58,085 bases of DNA. Source: Bdellovibrionales bacterium (GTDB lineage Bacteria; Bdellovibrionota; Bdellovibrionia; Bdellovibrionales; JAGQZY01). Positions 15,754 to 25,010 of the stretch are shown piece by piece (the first letter of the stretch is position 1; each line of letters opens with the position of its first letter). The stretch spans positions 1 through 58,085 of the forward strand of contig JAGQZY010000006.1 in assembly GCA_020435205.1 (NCBI GenBank), given 5' to 3'. Below the pieces are notes generated by a model. The model had not been told where the DNA came from. It saw only the letters and a list, made by a program, of their open reading frames with translations, and did no database searches. A program made the translations under genes and the position numbers.

Positions 15754-18464
15754 TGGCTCCCCCTTCCTAGTTCCTTTAAGACAAAGTTCTTAGGCCTAAA
15801 TTTACAACTTGTACGACTGGCTGCCTCATCGATCATGCCACAGTCCGGATCAACGGAGGTCCATGTGAATGGGTTGGCCTTTTCTCTCAAAGAGATGGGG
15901 TGACATCGGTAGTGATTGCTCAAATTTACAATACTGGGGTTGGGATGCCAAATTGGGTCAGGTAGGGTCACACATTCTCCGCCCTTTAAGGGCTTCAATA
16001 TCCCCACCTTTTGCAATTCAAGCACAGCCTGCGGGTGATAGATATTGCTCCACCAGATGCCAGCCCTCAAGGCTGAAGGATCAATGGAAAGGCGATTTGT
16101 CACCACCGTTCCGACAATTTTTAGAGGTTTTGAACGGGGGGCAATGGTAAAGGATTTGCAATTGAGAAACCCCGCCACGAAGGTTGCATCTGGCATGACT
16201 ATGCACCGATTAACAATAGAGCGGACTTTGAAAGAAGGCTTGTCGCCGGCCTCAAGGCGGGTGATATACCAAGTCCCATCAAATGGATCCGCAAAAGTCC
16301 ATGAGTGCACCGTTTGCTCAGAAAATGAGATATCCCAGTTTACAGATTCAAAAGAAAATCCAGAAGCTGGATCCGAGCAACGCACCTCTAGTTCCCCATA
16401 ATTAAAAGCTGTATCGACGGGATCCTCAATAGGTTCCGTGGAATTAGGTGCTATCCAACGATCTTTATGTAAGTGAGTTTTTAAATTAAATTGATCTGAC
16501 CAACGATTAAAATCCAGAGTGATACCTCGTGAATAACCTTTAAAACCCGTGGGCTCTTTAGGATCGTCATAATCGCGAACATCATCACCTTTTTCAGTCC
16601 CCACATCATAGGCAAGTAGACTAATGCGGATATCTTGATCATCAAAAGTTTTTTGATTAGTGAATTGAATATCAAAAGTAGCCTGATTGAATTGAGGAAA
16701 TCCACCCATCATTTTATCTTTTAAAACCAAATCAATTTGAGGTGGATTTCTTTCTTCTTCTAAAGCCCTATTGTAGGTATCTAGATCTCTTTTAGCTTGA
16801 CTGAGTTCCCATTTCTTAGCGTCTATCTCTTTTCGTTCGGACCAAATTTTTGATTCCAGTGAAGAAATTTCTCTTTCCAAATCGGATATCTTGTCCTTGA
16901 GGCTTTCAATGAGGTCTTTATCTTGGTCTTTTTCTTTTTTATGAAACTCATGCTCAAGACGCTCTTTAGCTTCTCTCAAATGCCTTTTTTTGTCATCTAT
17001 GCTTCCTTCAAGAGATTTGATTTCTTGTTGAAGATCCCAAATTGTTCTTTCTAAATTTGAAATCTTATCTTTCGTTTCATTGACCTTTCTTACTGCATTA
17101 TCAACTTGGGTAAAGCGTGGCTGAAAAGACAACTGAGTGTTTTTATGTAGATCAGCTTCCACCCAATGACTACTTCCAATCTTAATCTGCACCCTAGCAA
17201 TAGATTTAGAGTTTTTTGCCGACAAAGTGGGCTTTACCCAAAAAGTCCCCTCTTCTTTAGTAATATCGACTTTAACAGATTTTTGCTCAGTGAAACGATT
17301 CCATAGAGAAAGGCCCAGGTGGACTTTATGCTCTCCTTTCCAAGAGTTTGAGCTGATTTCACGACCAAGAAGGGAGGACCGACTGGTCATGAAGAGATCC
17401 GAAGAGGCCAAAGACATTTTAATACATTTCTCCATAAGGTCAGAGCCAGGAGGTTCGCCAACTAACCTTCCAGACAGATAATCAAGGCCAATGTCTCTAT
17501 TCCCAGTCAGGGTCACACCTCGCTTGAATCCACCAAGGCCTTGAATATCACTATAAAATCTTTCATCCTGCCCCCCATTACTATCTGGCACATAGGGCAG
17601 ATTAGATTTTCTTAAAATTCCGTTCCCCAAAAAAAGATTTTCCGTGAAGGTGACAGGCGAGTATCCACCTGTAGGCAAATGAACAGACCCATTGACAAAA
17701 ACAGGGCTGTCAAAGATCAGCCCCGCATCACTTTCACTCCCTGTGGGAATGGCGGAGTCTCCTTGCTGAGGACCAATACTCTTTCCTAGATGAAGATCAT
17801 TGGCAACCACCAGTGCAAAGGAACTGAGCTCCCTCGGTACAATAAGGGACATTGATTTTAGACGGCTCGTTATGGCTCCACCTAGGGGGCGAATGAGAGA
17901 AGCTTTTATCGATACATAAACTTCTGATCCCTTAGAAAATATCACATCATTCTCAACTCTTTGGATCTCAATAGCTATGCTATCAATTTTTCCTCTTTCG
18001 AGGTGCTCTACAATGGTGTGCAGCGGGTGACTTGAAGTCATATCTTTCAAAGAAATCACACCCTCGATATAACTCAAGTCTACGGGTGCTGAGACTTTGA
18101 TTGGAACCCCTCGACTTCGCATATCGCTAATGGCTTGCAAAGATTTTGAGTTCAAGAGCAATCGTTCAACATTGCGTGGATGGGATAGATCACATTTAGA
18201 GTCCCTTAGCCATGTTTTTGAAAAGCACCAACGCTGCTGAATGGCCGTAGCAGTGTAATCAATAATAGAGTTGAGAACGATATCCTCATCTATGGCGCCT
18301 TGAAAATCTTGACTCATTTTGGCTTGGTTAATGAGATAAAAGCTAAAGTAAGAAACACTCAACCCAACTATGGCCGTGATGGCCGCTAAGTTGAGGAGCA
18401 CTCCGCCCTTTTGTGAGCACCAAACTCTCTTTTTAAAATATGAGCCGCATACGTGATTAAACAA
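15750..18464 (-). CDS. Large PilX/GspK-like membrane-anchored protein with internal coiled coil
   Basis: A 904-residue protein whose start resembles PilX or GspK: a basic leader, QKGG, then a hydrophobic helix (about residues 21-45) without Glu at +5, as in GspK. Residues 60-450 and 580-904 are predicted extracellular and beta-rich with several cysteines. In between, residues 455-575 form a long heptad-like charged coiled coil (Leu, Ile, Glu and Lys rich) that is not usual in minor pilins, and the protein is about three times the size of PilX or GspK. The TTG start at 18464 has AAAGGGGGA eight bases upstream. First gene of the four-gene operon; the function of the coiled-coil insert is unknown. 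Confidence 0.75.
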   Translation of the reverse strand: MFNHVCGSYFKKRVWCSQKGGVLLNLAAITAIVGLSVSYFSFYLINQAKMSQDFQGAIDEDIVLNSIIDYTATAIQQRWCFSKTWLRDSKCDLSHPRNVERLLLNSKSLQAISDMRSRGVPIKVSAPVDLSYIEGVISLKDMTSSHPLHTIVEHLERGKIDSIAIEIQRVENDVIFSKGSEVYVSIKASLIRPLGGAITSRLKSMSLIVPRELSSFALVVANDLHLGKSIGPQQGDSAIPTGSESDAGLIFDSPVFVNGSVHLPTGGYSPVTFTENLFLGNGILRKSNLPYVPDSNGGQDERFYSDIQGLGGFKRGVTLTGNRDIGLDYLSGRLVGEPPGSDLMEKCIKMSLASSDLFMTSRSSLLGREISSNSWKGEHKVHLGLSLWNRFTEQKSVKVDITKEEGTFWVKPTLSAKNSKSIARVQIKIGSSHWVEADLHKNTQLSFQPRFTQVDNAVRKVNETKDKISNLERTIWDLQQEIKSLEGSIDDKKRHLREAKERLEHEFHKKEKDQDKDLIESLKDKISDLEREISSLESKIWSERKEIDAKKWELSQAKRDLDTYNRALEEERNPPQIDLVLKDKMMGGFPQFNQATFDIQFTNQKTFDDQDIRISLLAYDVGTEKGDDVRDYDDPKEPTGFKGYSRGITLDFNRWSDQFNLKTHLHKDRWIAPNSTEPIEDPVDTAFNYGELEVRCSDPASGFSFESVNWDISFSEQTVHSWTFADPFDGTWYITRLEAGDKPSFKVRSIVNRCIVMPDATFVAGFLNCKSFTIAPRSKPLKIVGTVVTNRLSIDPSALRAGIWWSNIYHPQAVLELQKVGILKPLKGGECVTLPDPIWHPNPSIVNLSNHYRCHPISLREKANPFTWTSVDPDCGMIDEAASRTSCKFRPKNFVLKELGRGSQ

Positions 18465-18486
18465 TACTTAGGTCCCCCTTTCTTTC

Positions 18487-18513
18487 CTATCGGAAGCTTG
18501 AAGGGGCTATTTA
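18487..18513 (-). promoter_or_regulatory. Candidate sigma28 (FliA)-type promoter for the pseudopilin operon
   Basis: Minus strand: TAAA (18510-18513), a 15-base spacer, then TCCGATAG (18487-18494), against the FliA consensus TAAA-N15-GCCGATAA. Transcription would begin about 17 bases before the TTG start, leaving a leader just long enough for the AAAGGGGGA ribosome site. The match is six of eight in the -10 box; a chance match is possible. Confidence 0.4.
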
Positions 18514-18632
18514 GTATCTATTTAATTTTTTTAAGGTTTTTATCACTTTAGGACACCGAAAACGTTTCGAAATAAGACAACTCTTTCAAAAAGTAAGACC
18601 GATTGTGATTTAAAGATTCGTATCTTGCTAAC

Positions 18633-19184
18633 CTACAATTGGCCAAAAAACTCGATGGCAGCATCCGTCGCCCAATCTTGGATGCCAATGATTTTTTTCA
18701 CGAGCTTACCTTGGCTATCAAAGATATAACCCTCTGGCAGAGTGTTCACCCCAAAACTCTTGCTAATGCTTTTATCCTTATCGAGAGTAACAATCATATT
18801 CTGCCGATAGCCATCAAAAGCCTCAATAAATTTGCGTACATCCATGACTTCGTCATCATGGGAGAGTGCAAGCAGTACCACCTTTTCAGGGTAGGCATCC
18901 AATAGCTTAATCAAAGAAGGAAATTCATCCACGCAAGGTGTGCACCAAGTGGCCCAAAAACTAATGATTATAATTTTGTCTTTAAAGTCTTTGATGTCAT
19001 AGGCTTTACCCTCAATGGAAGTAAATTTTAAAGGCAGAGCAAAAACACCCTGCTCCTCAAGGGTGTCCATAATTTTATAAGACTCCGGCAATTTATCTTT
19101 AGCAGATTCTGTCGATTCCCAGTATAGGGCTCCGCCGCTGATAACAATTGTTAAAATAATAATGAGTCCAAAAATTTTCTTCAT
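18633..19184 (-). CDS. TlpA/ResA-like thiol-disulfide oxidoreductase
   Basis: A 183-residue membrane-anchored thioredoxin-fold protein: an N-terminal hydrophobic segment at residues 5-22, then a periplasmic domain with the active site WATWCTPC (Cys81 and Cys84). A cis-Pro is likely in VNTLPEGYIF. Such proteins reduce or isomerise disulfides, for example in cytochrome c maturation; partner proteins cannot be named here. The ATG at 19184 with AGAGG just upstream replaces an earlier in-frame codon that has no site. It lies downstream of the rplQ terminator and upstream of the pseudopilin promoter region, so it is probably an independent unit. Confidence 0.88.
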   Translation of the reverse strand: MKKIFGLIIILTIVISGGALYWESTESAKDKLPESYKIMDTLEEQGVFALPLKFTSIEGKAYDIKDFKDKIIIISFWATWCTPCVDEFPSLIKLLDAYPEKVVLLALSHDDEVMDVRKFIEAFDGYRQNMIVTLDKDKSISKSFGVNTLPEGYIFDSQGKLVKKIIGIQDWATDAAIEFFGQL

Positions 19185-19238
19185 ACTGCCTCTTTGAATC
19201 GTTCTACCACAAAGGAAAGACCAAGTCTTTTTGGACAT

Positions 19239-19265
19239 AAAAAAACCTCAACCAAAGGTTGAGGT
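19239..19265 (-). terminator. Strong intrinsic terminator of the ribosomal/rpoA operon
   Basis: Minus strand: ACCTCAACC (19257-19265) pairs perfectly with GGTTGAGGT (19245-19253) around a three-base loop, followed by a U-run (19239-19245). It lies about 30 bases after the rplQ stop and ends the long ribosomal cluster. Confidence 0.88.
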
Positions 19266-19295
19266 CTTTTAAAGCCCAACTCAAAAGCCATCGTC

Positions 19296-19841
19296 TTAGG
19301 CGCGATTGGCTCTTCTGGATTCAGACTGAACCTGGCGAAGATGTTTCTTTTTCTTAGCAGCGGCTTTTTCAGCTTGAGCGGCCAAGTAAGCTTGCTTCTG
19401 TTCAGTAGTCATCTCTTTAGTGGTTTGCTTGCGCTTGCCATCTCTGACTTTCACTTTTGTTGTCTTATCGTCAGTCTTAGCAGGGTTATAATCAACAAAC
19501 TCAATGAATGCCATTGGGGCACCATCACCAGCACGGGCACCCAGTTTTAAAATACGGGTGTAACCACCTGGTCGCTCTTTGAAACGAGGAGAAAGGTCAG
19601 AAATAATCTTCCTAACGGTGTCCTTATTGGGGTAACGAGAAAGCAGTGTACGGGTGGCGTGCAAATCACCTTTGCGTCCCATTGTAATGGCTCGCTCAAC
19701 ATGGCGACGAAGCTCTTTTGCCTTTGGCAAAGTCGTTTTAATTCGCTCATGTTCAACCAATGAAGACACCAAGCCTCTAATCAAGGCCTTTCTGGCTTCT
19801 GGTGATCTGGAAAATCTCTTCACTTGGCTTCGATGTCTCAT
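19296..19841 (-). CDS. rplQ: 50S ribosomal protein L17 with C-terminal extension
   Basis: Residues 1-117 are a standard L17 (MRHRSQVKRFSRSPEARKAL, LVEHERIKTTLPKAKELR, GGYTRILKLGARAGDGAPMA), which sits near the peptide exit tunnel of the 50S subunit. The protein has 181 residues where about 115-130 is common; the extra 60 are Lys/Ala/Gln rich and probably helical. AGGAG precedes the ATG. It follows rpoA, the usual last gene of the alpha operon, and is closed by the terminator at 19239. Confidence 0.97.
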   Translation of the reverse strand: MRHRSQVKRFSRSPEARKALIRGLVSSLVEHERIKTTLPKAKELRRHVERAITMGRKGDLHATRTLLSRYPNKDTVRKIISDLSPRFKERPGGYTRILKLGARAGDGAPMAFIEFVDYNPAKTDDKTTKVKVRDGKRKQTTKEMTTEQKQAYLAAQAEKAAAKKKKHLRQVQSESRRANRA

Positions 19842-19867
19842 GACTCGCTCCTAAATAATCAATTCAC

Positions 19868-20935
19868 TTACTGCTGAGAACCATCTGTTCCAGGAGCGGT
19901 TGCCACGGGGGCTGGCGCTTCTGGGCGAGGGGCATTGGGGTCCCATCCTGGAGGTGGCCATCCTTCGATCTTCATTCCAAGACCGAGGCCCATTCCAGAG
20001 AGGATTTCCTTAATTTCATTCAGCGATTTGCGTCCAAAATTCTTTGTTTTCAACATTTCTGCTTCAGAACGAACAACTAGCTCACCAATGTGGCGGATAT
20101 TTGCATTCTTTAAGCAGTTAGCACTGCGAACAGAAAGCTCAAGGTCATCAACAGAACGGAAAAGATTGTCGTTCAATTGAGTGGATTGAGTTTCGACGCG
20201 CTCTTCTTGTGGAGCCACATCTTCATCAAAATTGATAAAGACCTGCATTTGCTCTTTCATGATTTTAGCAGAAAGGCCAATAGCTTCCTCGGGACGAACA
20301 GAACCATCAGTCCATACTTCCAAAGTCAAAGCATCATAGTCCGTTCTCTGACCCACGCGAGCCGCAGAAACATTGTAATTAACACGCTCAACTGGCGAGT
20401 AAAGAGCATCCATAGCAATGGTTCCAACTCCCAAAGCGTCCTGTTCTTGCTCTTCAGCAGGAACATAACCGCGACCGAAGGTCACTTTAATCTGGGCATC
20501 GAATTTACCATTATCACCAAGGGTAGCAATGTGCTGCTCAGGGTTTAAAACTTGGATTTTATCGTTTCCTTGGATGTCTGCAGCCGTCACTTTTCCAGGG
20601 CCACGCTTTGAGATCGTCAAAACCTGAGGCTCAGAAGTGTACTGCGCAAAACGCACTTCTTTAAGATTCAAAATAATATCGGTAACGTCCTCGATCACAT
20701 CTGTAATCGTTGAAAACTCGTGAAGGACATTTTCAATCCGTACCGCTGAAATCGCAGAACCCATCATCGAGCTCAAAAGCACTCGGCGCATGGAATTCCC
20801 TAGGGTGATTCCATATCCCTTTTCTAGGGGACGAATAGCAAAGCGGCCGTAGCGACTGGTGAGAGAGTCTCTATCAATCTCAAAGGTCTTTGGTTTAATG
20901 AGGTCATGCCAAAATTTATAATAGTGTTCCTGCAT
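19868..20935 (-). CDS. rpoA: RNA polymerase alpha subunit
   Basis: A 355-residue alpha subunit that dimerises to scaffold beta and beta-prime. The N-terminal domain shows [21 protein letters not shown]. The C-terminal domain (about 265-325) has the helix-hairpin-helix region [18 protein letters not shown] and [14 protein letters not shown] that contacts UP elements and activators. A Pro/Ala-rich tail of some 25 residues ([17 protein letters not shown]) extends beyond the domain. The ATG at 20935 was chosen for GGGAG six bases upstream; an upstream in-frame GTG is less likely. rpsD, normally just before rpoA in proteobacteria, is absent. Confidence 0.98.
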   Translation of the reverse strand: MQEHYYKFWHDLIKPKTFEIDRDSLTSRYGRFAIRPLEKGYGITLGNSMRRVLLSSMMGSAISAVRIENVLHEFSTITDVIEDVTDIILNLKEVRFAQYTSEPQVLTISKRGPGKVTAADIQGNDKIQVLNPEQHIATLGDNGKFDAQIKVTFGRGYVPAEEQEQDALGVGTIAMDALYSPVERVNYNVSAARVGQRTDYDALTLEVWTDGSVRPEEAIGLSAKIMKEQMQVFINFDEDVAPQEERVETQSTQLNDNLFRSVDDLELSVRSANCLKNANIRHIGELVVRSEAEMLKTKNFGRKSLNEIKEILSGMGLGLGMKIEGWPPPGWDPNAPRPEAPAPVATAPGTDGSQQ

Positions 20936-20956
20936 TCGTAACTCCCTACTCACCTA

Positions 20957-21349
20957 TTAAATTCTACGTCTTTTCGGTGGACGACAACCGTTGTGCGGAA
21001 CCGGAGTGATGTCTCTCATAGAAGTGACTCTCATACCGGCATTAGCTAAGGCACGAATGGCGGGCTCACGACCAGCACCAGGGCCTTTTAAAAATACATC
21101 AACAGAACGCACACCAATTTCCATAGCTTTTTTCGCAGCATCTTCTGCAGTCATCTGGGCTGCAAAAGGAGTTCCACGACGACTGCCTTTGAAACCAATC
21201 GCGCCAGCACTTGACCAGCAAAGAGTGTTTCCAGAAGGATCCGCGATGGTCACAACTGTGTTTCCAAAACCAGCAGAAACAAAACATTTTCCAGCTGGAA
21301 CATTCTTTTTAACTTTTTTCTTAGTTGCTTTTGCTTTTTTAACAGCCAT
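20957..21349 (-). CDS. rpsK: 30S ribosomal protein S11
   Basis: S11 (130 residues) lines the 30S platform near the E site. Recognisable by the lysine-rich start, [22 protein letters not shown], and the C-terminal [22 protein letters not shown]. Lies between rpsM and rpoA in the alpha operon, directly followed by rpoA without the usual rpsD. Confidence 0.98.
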   Translation of the reverse strand: MAVKKAKATKKKVKKNVPAGKCFVSAGFGNTVVTIADPSGNTLCWSSAGAIGFKGSRRGTPFAAQMTAEDAAKKAMEIGVRSVDVFLKGPGAGREPAIRALANAGMRVTSMRDITPVPHNGCRPPKRRRI

Positions 21350-21362
21350 ATCCCATTACCTC

Positions 21363-21737
21363 TTAAACAGCCTTTTTCTTGTTGGCTACGGTCTTTTTTG
21401 GACCTTTACGAGTACGGGCATTTGTCTTAGAGGATTGACCTCTAACAGGAAGCCCTTTTCTGTGACGAATTCCACGATAACAACCAAGATCCATTAAACG
21501 TTTGATCGACATGGAAACTTCACGACGAAGATCACCTTCCACTTTGAAATCACCTTCGATGAGGTCACGAAGTTGAGCCACCTCATTATCGGTCAGCTCA
21601 TGAGTTCTTTTACTGGCTGGGAAATTCATTTTTGCGCAAAGACTTTTTGCTCTCTTAGGACCAATTCCATAAAGGTAGGTCAAAGAAATTTCTACTCTCT
21701 TGTTTTTAGGAAGATCGACACCTGCAATACGAGCCAT
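21363..21737 (-). CDS. rpsM: 30S ribosomal protein S13
   Basis: S13 (124 residues) at the 30S head, bridging to L5 and contacting P-site tRNA. Begins [20 protein letters not shown] and contains the helix-turn-helix and [13 protein letters not shown] with a basic tail. Its ATG shares one base with the rpmJ stop (TAATG). Confidence 0.98.
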   Translation of the reverse strand: MARIAGVDLPKNKRVEISLTYLYGIGPKRAKSLCAKMNFPASKRTHELTDNEVAQLRDLIEGDFKVEGDLRREVSMSIKRLMDLGCYRGIRHRKGLPVRGQSSKTNARTRKGPKKTVANKKKAV

Positions 21738-21850
21738 TATCCCTGCCTCTGTTTATGTTTGGGGTTTTCGCAGATCACGCGGATAATCCCCTTTCTTTTT
21801 ATGACTTTACACTTGTTGCACATAGGCTTAACTGATGCGCGAACCTTCAT
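21737..21850 (-). CDS. rpmJ: 50S ribosomal protein L36, zinc-binding form
   Basis: A 37-residue gene that is easy to overlook. It begins [17 protein letters not shown] and ends with [11 protein letters not shown]. Cys11, Cys14, Cys27 and His32 make the C+ (zinc ribbon) type of L36, which stabilises the 23S rRNA near helices 89-97. GAGGTG lies just upstream of the ATG. It lies between adk and rpsM; infA and map, which often sit here, are absent. Confidence 0.96.
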   Translation of the reverse strand: MKVRASVKPMCNKCKVIKRKGIIRVICENPKHKQRQG

Positions 21851-21920
21851 TTTTCACCTCATTCTCAAATAAGACCGCAAAACTTAACACCGCTAGGTGT
21901 AATTCGTCCAGCCTTTTTCC

Positions 21921-22559
21921 CTATAAATAGGGCTTAATTCGAGAAAAAACAGAGTCGGTATCACCAAGTCCGTCAATCTCAATGTAGAGTCCCTTCTGTT
22001 GATAATATTCCTTGAGAGGCTCTGTACTCTTTGCATAGGCCTCTAGACGGGTCGCAATGACATCCTCGCTGTCATCCTTCCGTTGGTAGGTTTCCCCTCC
22101 GCAGCGGTCACAAATGCCCTCTTTAGCTGTAGGAGCGCTTTTTACGTGGTAAACGGCGCCACAATCTTTGCATAGCCGACGACCAGTCAAACGCTCCATG
22201 AGAACCTGCTTAGGCACCTCTAGGAAAAGGGCATGCTGAATGGGGCTTACCCCCATTTCAGAGATGAGCTCTTCCAAAGCCTCAGCTTGTGGAGATGTTC
22301 GAGGAAATCCGTCAAATATAAAGTCACCCTCTTTGTTGGCGTCGAGAACCTCGCGAACCAGGCCGATGGTGATGGAATCTGGAACTAGCTGACCATTATC
22401 CACATAGCCCTTGGCTTCGATACCCAATGGGGTCTTGTTTTTCATTGCCGCACGGAAGAGGTCACCAGTGCTAATATGGGTCTTTTTACCCTCTTTTACC
22501 ATGCGCTCCGATTGAGTTCCCTTGCCAGCCCCTGGGGGACCAAAAAGCACAATACTCAA
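21921..22559 (-). CDS. adk: Adenylate kinase, zinc-LID type
   Basis: This enzyme interconverts ATP plus AMP with two ADP. P-loop GPPGAGKGT at residues 7-15, DGFPRT at 83-88 in the AMP site, and a long LID with Cys130, Cys133, Cys150 and Cys153 that would bind structural zinc (common in Gram-positives and some proteobacteria). 212 residues, normal. The start is TTG, overlapping the secY stop as TTGA, with GGAGGG seven bases upstream, so expression is coupled to secY. Confidence 0.97.
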   Translation of the reverse strand: MSIVLFGPPGAGKGTQSERMVKEGKKTHISTGDLFRAAMKNKTPLGIEAKGYVDNGQLVPDSITIGLVREVLDANKEGDFIFDGFPRTSPQAEALEELISEMGVSPIQHALFLEVPKQVLMERLTGRRLCKDCGAVYHVKSAPTAKEGICDRCGGETYQRKDDSEDVIATRLEAYAKSTEPLKEYYQQKGLYIEIDGLGDTDSVFSRIKPYL

Positions 22560-23887
22560 AAGTGAACCCTCCGCCGACGAGGCTTCTGGGCCGCCTTAAT
22601 CATGGCTTCATAGCGATAGGCATTGACCTTATCAATCATTTGGAGGGCAACACCCACAAGAATCAAAAGGCTCGTGCCACCAAAGTAAAAGGGAACATTG
22701 ATACGAGCGATAAGAATTGTCGGAAGAATACAAACGGCACTTAGGTAGACAGCACCCGCAACGTTAATGCGTTCCATAACTTTTGTGATGTAATCAGCTG
22801 TGCTTTTACCAGCGCGAATCCCAGGGATGAACTTTCCTGCTTTTTTCAAATTATCGGCCATCTCGTGAGGTGGGAAAACAATTTCTGTGTAGAAGAAGCA
22901 AAAGAAAACAATCAAGCCAACAAAAAGAATATTGTAAAGGCCACCACCCGTTGGGCTCAATGGATTCATGTAATCCTGCAGAACCTGCACCCATCCAGCA
23001 TCAGTGAAACTAGAGAGCGTGGCTGGAAACATCAAAAGTGAACTTGCAAAAATAGGAGGAATCACCCCTGATAAATTGATCTTCAATGGAAGGTAAGAGC
23101 CCATCACTTGTGGAGGTTGCTTACCACCACCCTTTTGCGAAACGTGAATGGGCAATCGACGTTGAGCCACTTCCATATAAATAATAAAGGCGACCACAGC
23201 CACCATGAAAGCGACTAGCATAAGAGCCAAAAGACCATTGATTTGGTTGTTGCTCACCAAGGTCCAAAGGCCCATGGCACCAGACGGAATGCCTGCGGCA
23301 ATCCCCGCGTAAATGATGAGACTTGCCCCTTCACCAATTCCACGTTCAGAAATCTGCTCACCAAGCCACATGATAAAACAAGTGCCCGCCACCAAAGTCA
23401 CAATAGTCATGACTTGGAAGGGCACTATACCCACTTGCGGATAGTAAAGAGCTTCACCATTAGGACCACTTTGACCCATCAACCAACTGGAGATGGCGTA
23501 ACCTTGAACCAAAGCTAAAATCACTGTGCTCCAACGAGTGTACTGGGTTATCTTTTTTTGCCCGTGCTGGCCTTCTTTTTTTAGGTTTTCTAGATAAGGA
23601 ATGGTGGCTGTCAAAAGTTGAAAAATAATCGAAGCCGAAATGTAGGGCATGATCCCAAGAGCAAAAACGCTGAACTGGTTCAGAGCTCCACCGGTGAAGG
23701 TATTGAATAATCCAAACAACCCCCCTTGGTTTTCAAAGAAGGATTTAACCACCTCACCATTGATCCCTGGCGTGGGGACATGAACCCCAAGCCTGTAAAT
23801 CAATAAGCAAAATAATGTGAAAAAAAGACGACGACGTAAGTCCTCATTTTGAACCAAACTCTCTGCTGATGCTGTCGTTGTTGCCAC
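22556..23887 (-). CDS. secY: Preprotein translocase subunit SecY
   Basis: SecY (443 residues) forms the membrane channel for Sec-dependent export together with SecE and SecG. Ten hydrophobic segments are visible, with the plug region FNTFTGGALNQFSVFALGIMP and the cytosolic loop ADYITKVMERI near the C-terminus. GTG start sharing one base with the rplO TAG stop, and TTGA overlap with adk. Its partner secE is at 48949. Confidence 0.98.
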   Translation of the reverse strand: MATTTASAESLVQNEDLRRRLFFTLFCLLIYRLGVHVPTPGINGEVVKSFFENQGGLFGLFNTFTGGALNQFSVFALGIMPYISASIIFQLLTATIPYLENLKKEGQHGQKKITQYTRWSTVILALVQGYAISSWLMGQSGPNGEALYYPQVGIVPFQVMTIVTLVAGTCFIMWLGEQISERGIGEGASLIIYAGIAAGIPSGAMGLWTLVSNNQINGLLALMLVAFMVAVVAFIIYMEVAQRRLPIHVSQKGGGKQPPQVMGSYLPLKINLSGVIPPIFASSLLMFPATLSSFTDAGWVQVLQDYMNPLSPTGGGLYNILFVGLIVFFCFFYTEIVFPPHEMADNLKKAGKFIPGIRAGKSTADYITKVMERINVAGAVYLSAVCILPTILIARINVPFYFGGTSLLILVGVALQMIDKVNAYRYEAMIKAAQKPRRRRVHF

Positions 23888-24324
23888 TAGATGACCTCTG
23901 CTGTCCCACCGGCTTTTTCAATTTCCTTTTTAGCAGCTTCACTAAACTTATGAGCTTTGACAGTGAGAGACTTTTCTAATTTCCCATTGGCCAAAATCTT
24001 AAGTTTATCTGATTTTGAAAGAAGACCCATCTCGGTGAGTGTTTGTGGGCTCACTTCTCCATCAAACTTATTCAACTGCTGGAGATTGATGATAGCATAG
24101 TTGTTTTTGAAGTCTGTATTTTTAAAGCCAATTTTTGGCATACGACGAATCAATGGAGTCTGACCACCCTCAAAACCTCGGCGAACTTTACCACCAGAGC
24201 GCGCTTTTTGACCTTTGTGGCCTTTTCCAGCGGTTCCGCCCCAGTTGGATCCGTCTCCACGTCCCACTCGCTTTTTCTTGTGCGTCGCTCCTTTGTTCGG
24301 AGCCAGTTCAGATAGCAAACTCAT
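23887..24324 (-). CDS. rplO: 50S ribosomal protein L15
   Basis: L15 (145 residues), a late assembly protein of the 50S. Typical glycine-rich start [20 protein letters not shown] and [23 protein letters not shown] lies six bases before the ATG. Stands between rpmD and secY as in most bacteria and overlaps secY by one base. Confidence 0.98.
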   Translation of the reverse strand: MSLLSELAPNKGATHKKKRVGRGDGSNWGGTAGKGHKGQKARSGGKVRRGFEGGQTPLIRRMPKIGFKNTDFKNNYAIINLQQLNKFDGEVSPQTLTEMGLLSKSDKLKILANGKLEKSLTVKAHKFSEAAKKEIEKAGGTAEVI

Positions 24325-24325
24325 T

Positions 24326-24511
24326 TTAATTCTCCACTTTCACTTCTAGCAGGTGTTGAACTTTCATAATTTGGCCGCGGGTTGCTGGGTGATCGGCAAC
24401 CACAACTTCAGACTCACGCTTTTTAAGACCCAAACAACGGACAGCGTCCTTTTGGGCTTGGGTGCAGCCAATTAGGCTTCTTTTTAATTTAACTCGAAAT
24501 TGCTTAGCCAT
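24326..24511 (-). CDS. rpmD: 50S ribosomal protein L30
   Basis: Small L30 (61 residues): [49 protein letters not shown]. One base separates its stop from the rplO start region, and GAGG precedes the ATG. Position between rpsE and rplO is standard. Confidence 0.97.
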   Translation of the reverse strand: MAKQFRVKLKRSLIGCTQAQKDAVRCLGLKKRESEVVVADHPATRGQIMKVQHLLEVKVEN

Positions 24512-24536
24512 ATCTAACCTCGTCTACGCCTACTTA

Positions 24537-25001
24537 TTATTTAAAGGTGCTGATAAACTCTTCACCTTGGAGCTGAGCAAGACCATCAATCGTCGCCCGC
24601 ACAGCATTGTGGGGATTTCTTGTACCCACACATTTAGTTAAAATATCTTTCACTCCAACAGACTCAAGGATCGCTCGAACCGGTCCACCAGCAATAACGC
24701 CTGTTCCTTGAGCAGCGGGTCTCATGATCACACGAGCGGCCCCAAACTCACCAACCACTTCGTGAGCGATGGTGCGACCTTCCACAAGAGGAAACTGGAT
24801 AAAACCTTTTTTAGCACTGCGAGAAGCTTTTCCGATGGCCTCTGGCACTTCGCCAGCTTTTCCTGTTCCATAACCAACACTTCCATGGCCATTTCCAACC
24901 ACAACAAGGGCTGAGAATGAGAAACGACGTCCCCCTTTGACCACTTTCGCCACACGCTTAATCGAAACCACTCTTTCTTCGTATTCTGGTGTCTCTTGCA
25001 T
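24537..25001 (-). CDS. rpsE: 30S ribosomal protein S5
   Basis: S5 (154 residues) at the mRNA entry and decoding-fidelity region. Motifs: [39 protein letters not shown], and [13 protein letters not shown]. The ATG at 25001 with GGAGA upstream is preferred to the TTG one codon earlier. Confidence 0.98.
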   Translation of the reverse strand: MQETPEYEERVVSIKRVAKVVKGGRRFSFSALVVVGNGHGSVGYGTGKAGEVPEAIGKASRSAKKGFIQFPLVEGRTIAHEVVGEFGAARVIMRPAAQGTGVIAGGPVRAILESVGVKDILTKCVGTRNPHNAVRATIDGLAQLQGEEFISTFK

Positions 25002-25010
25002 CAAATTCTC

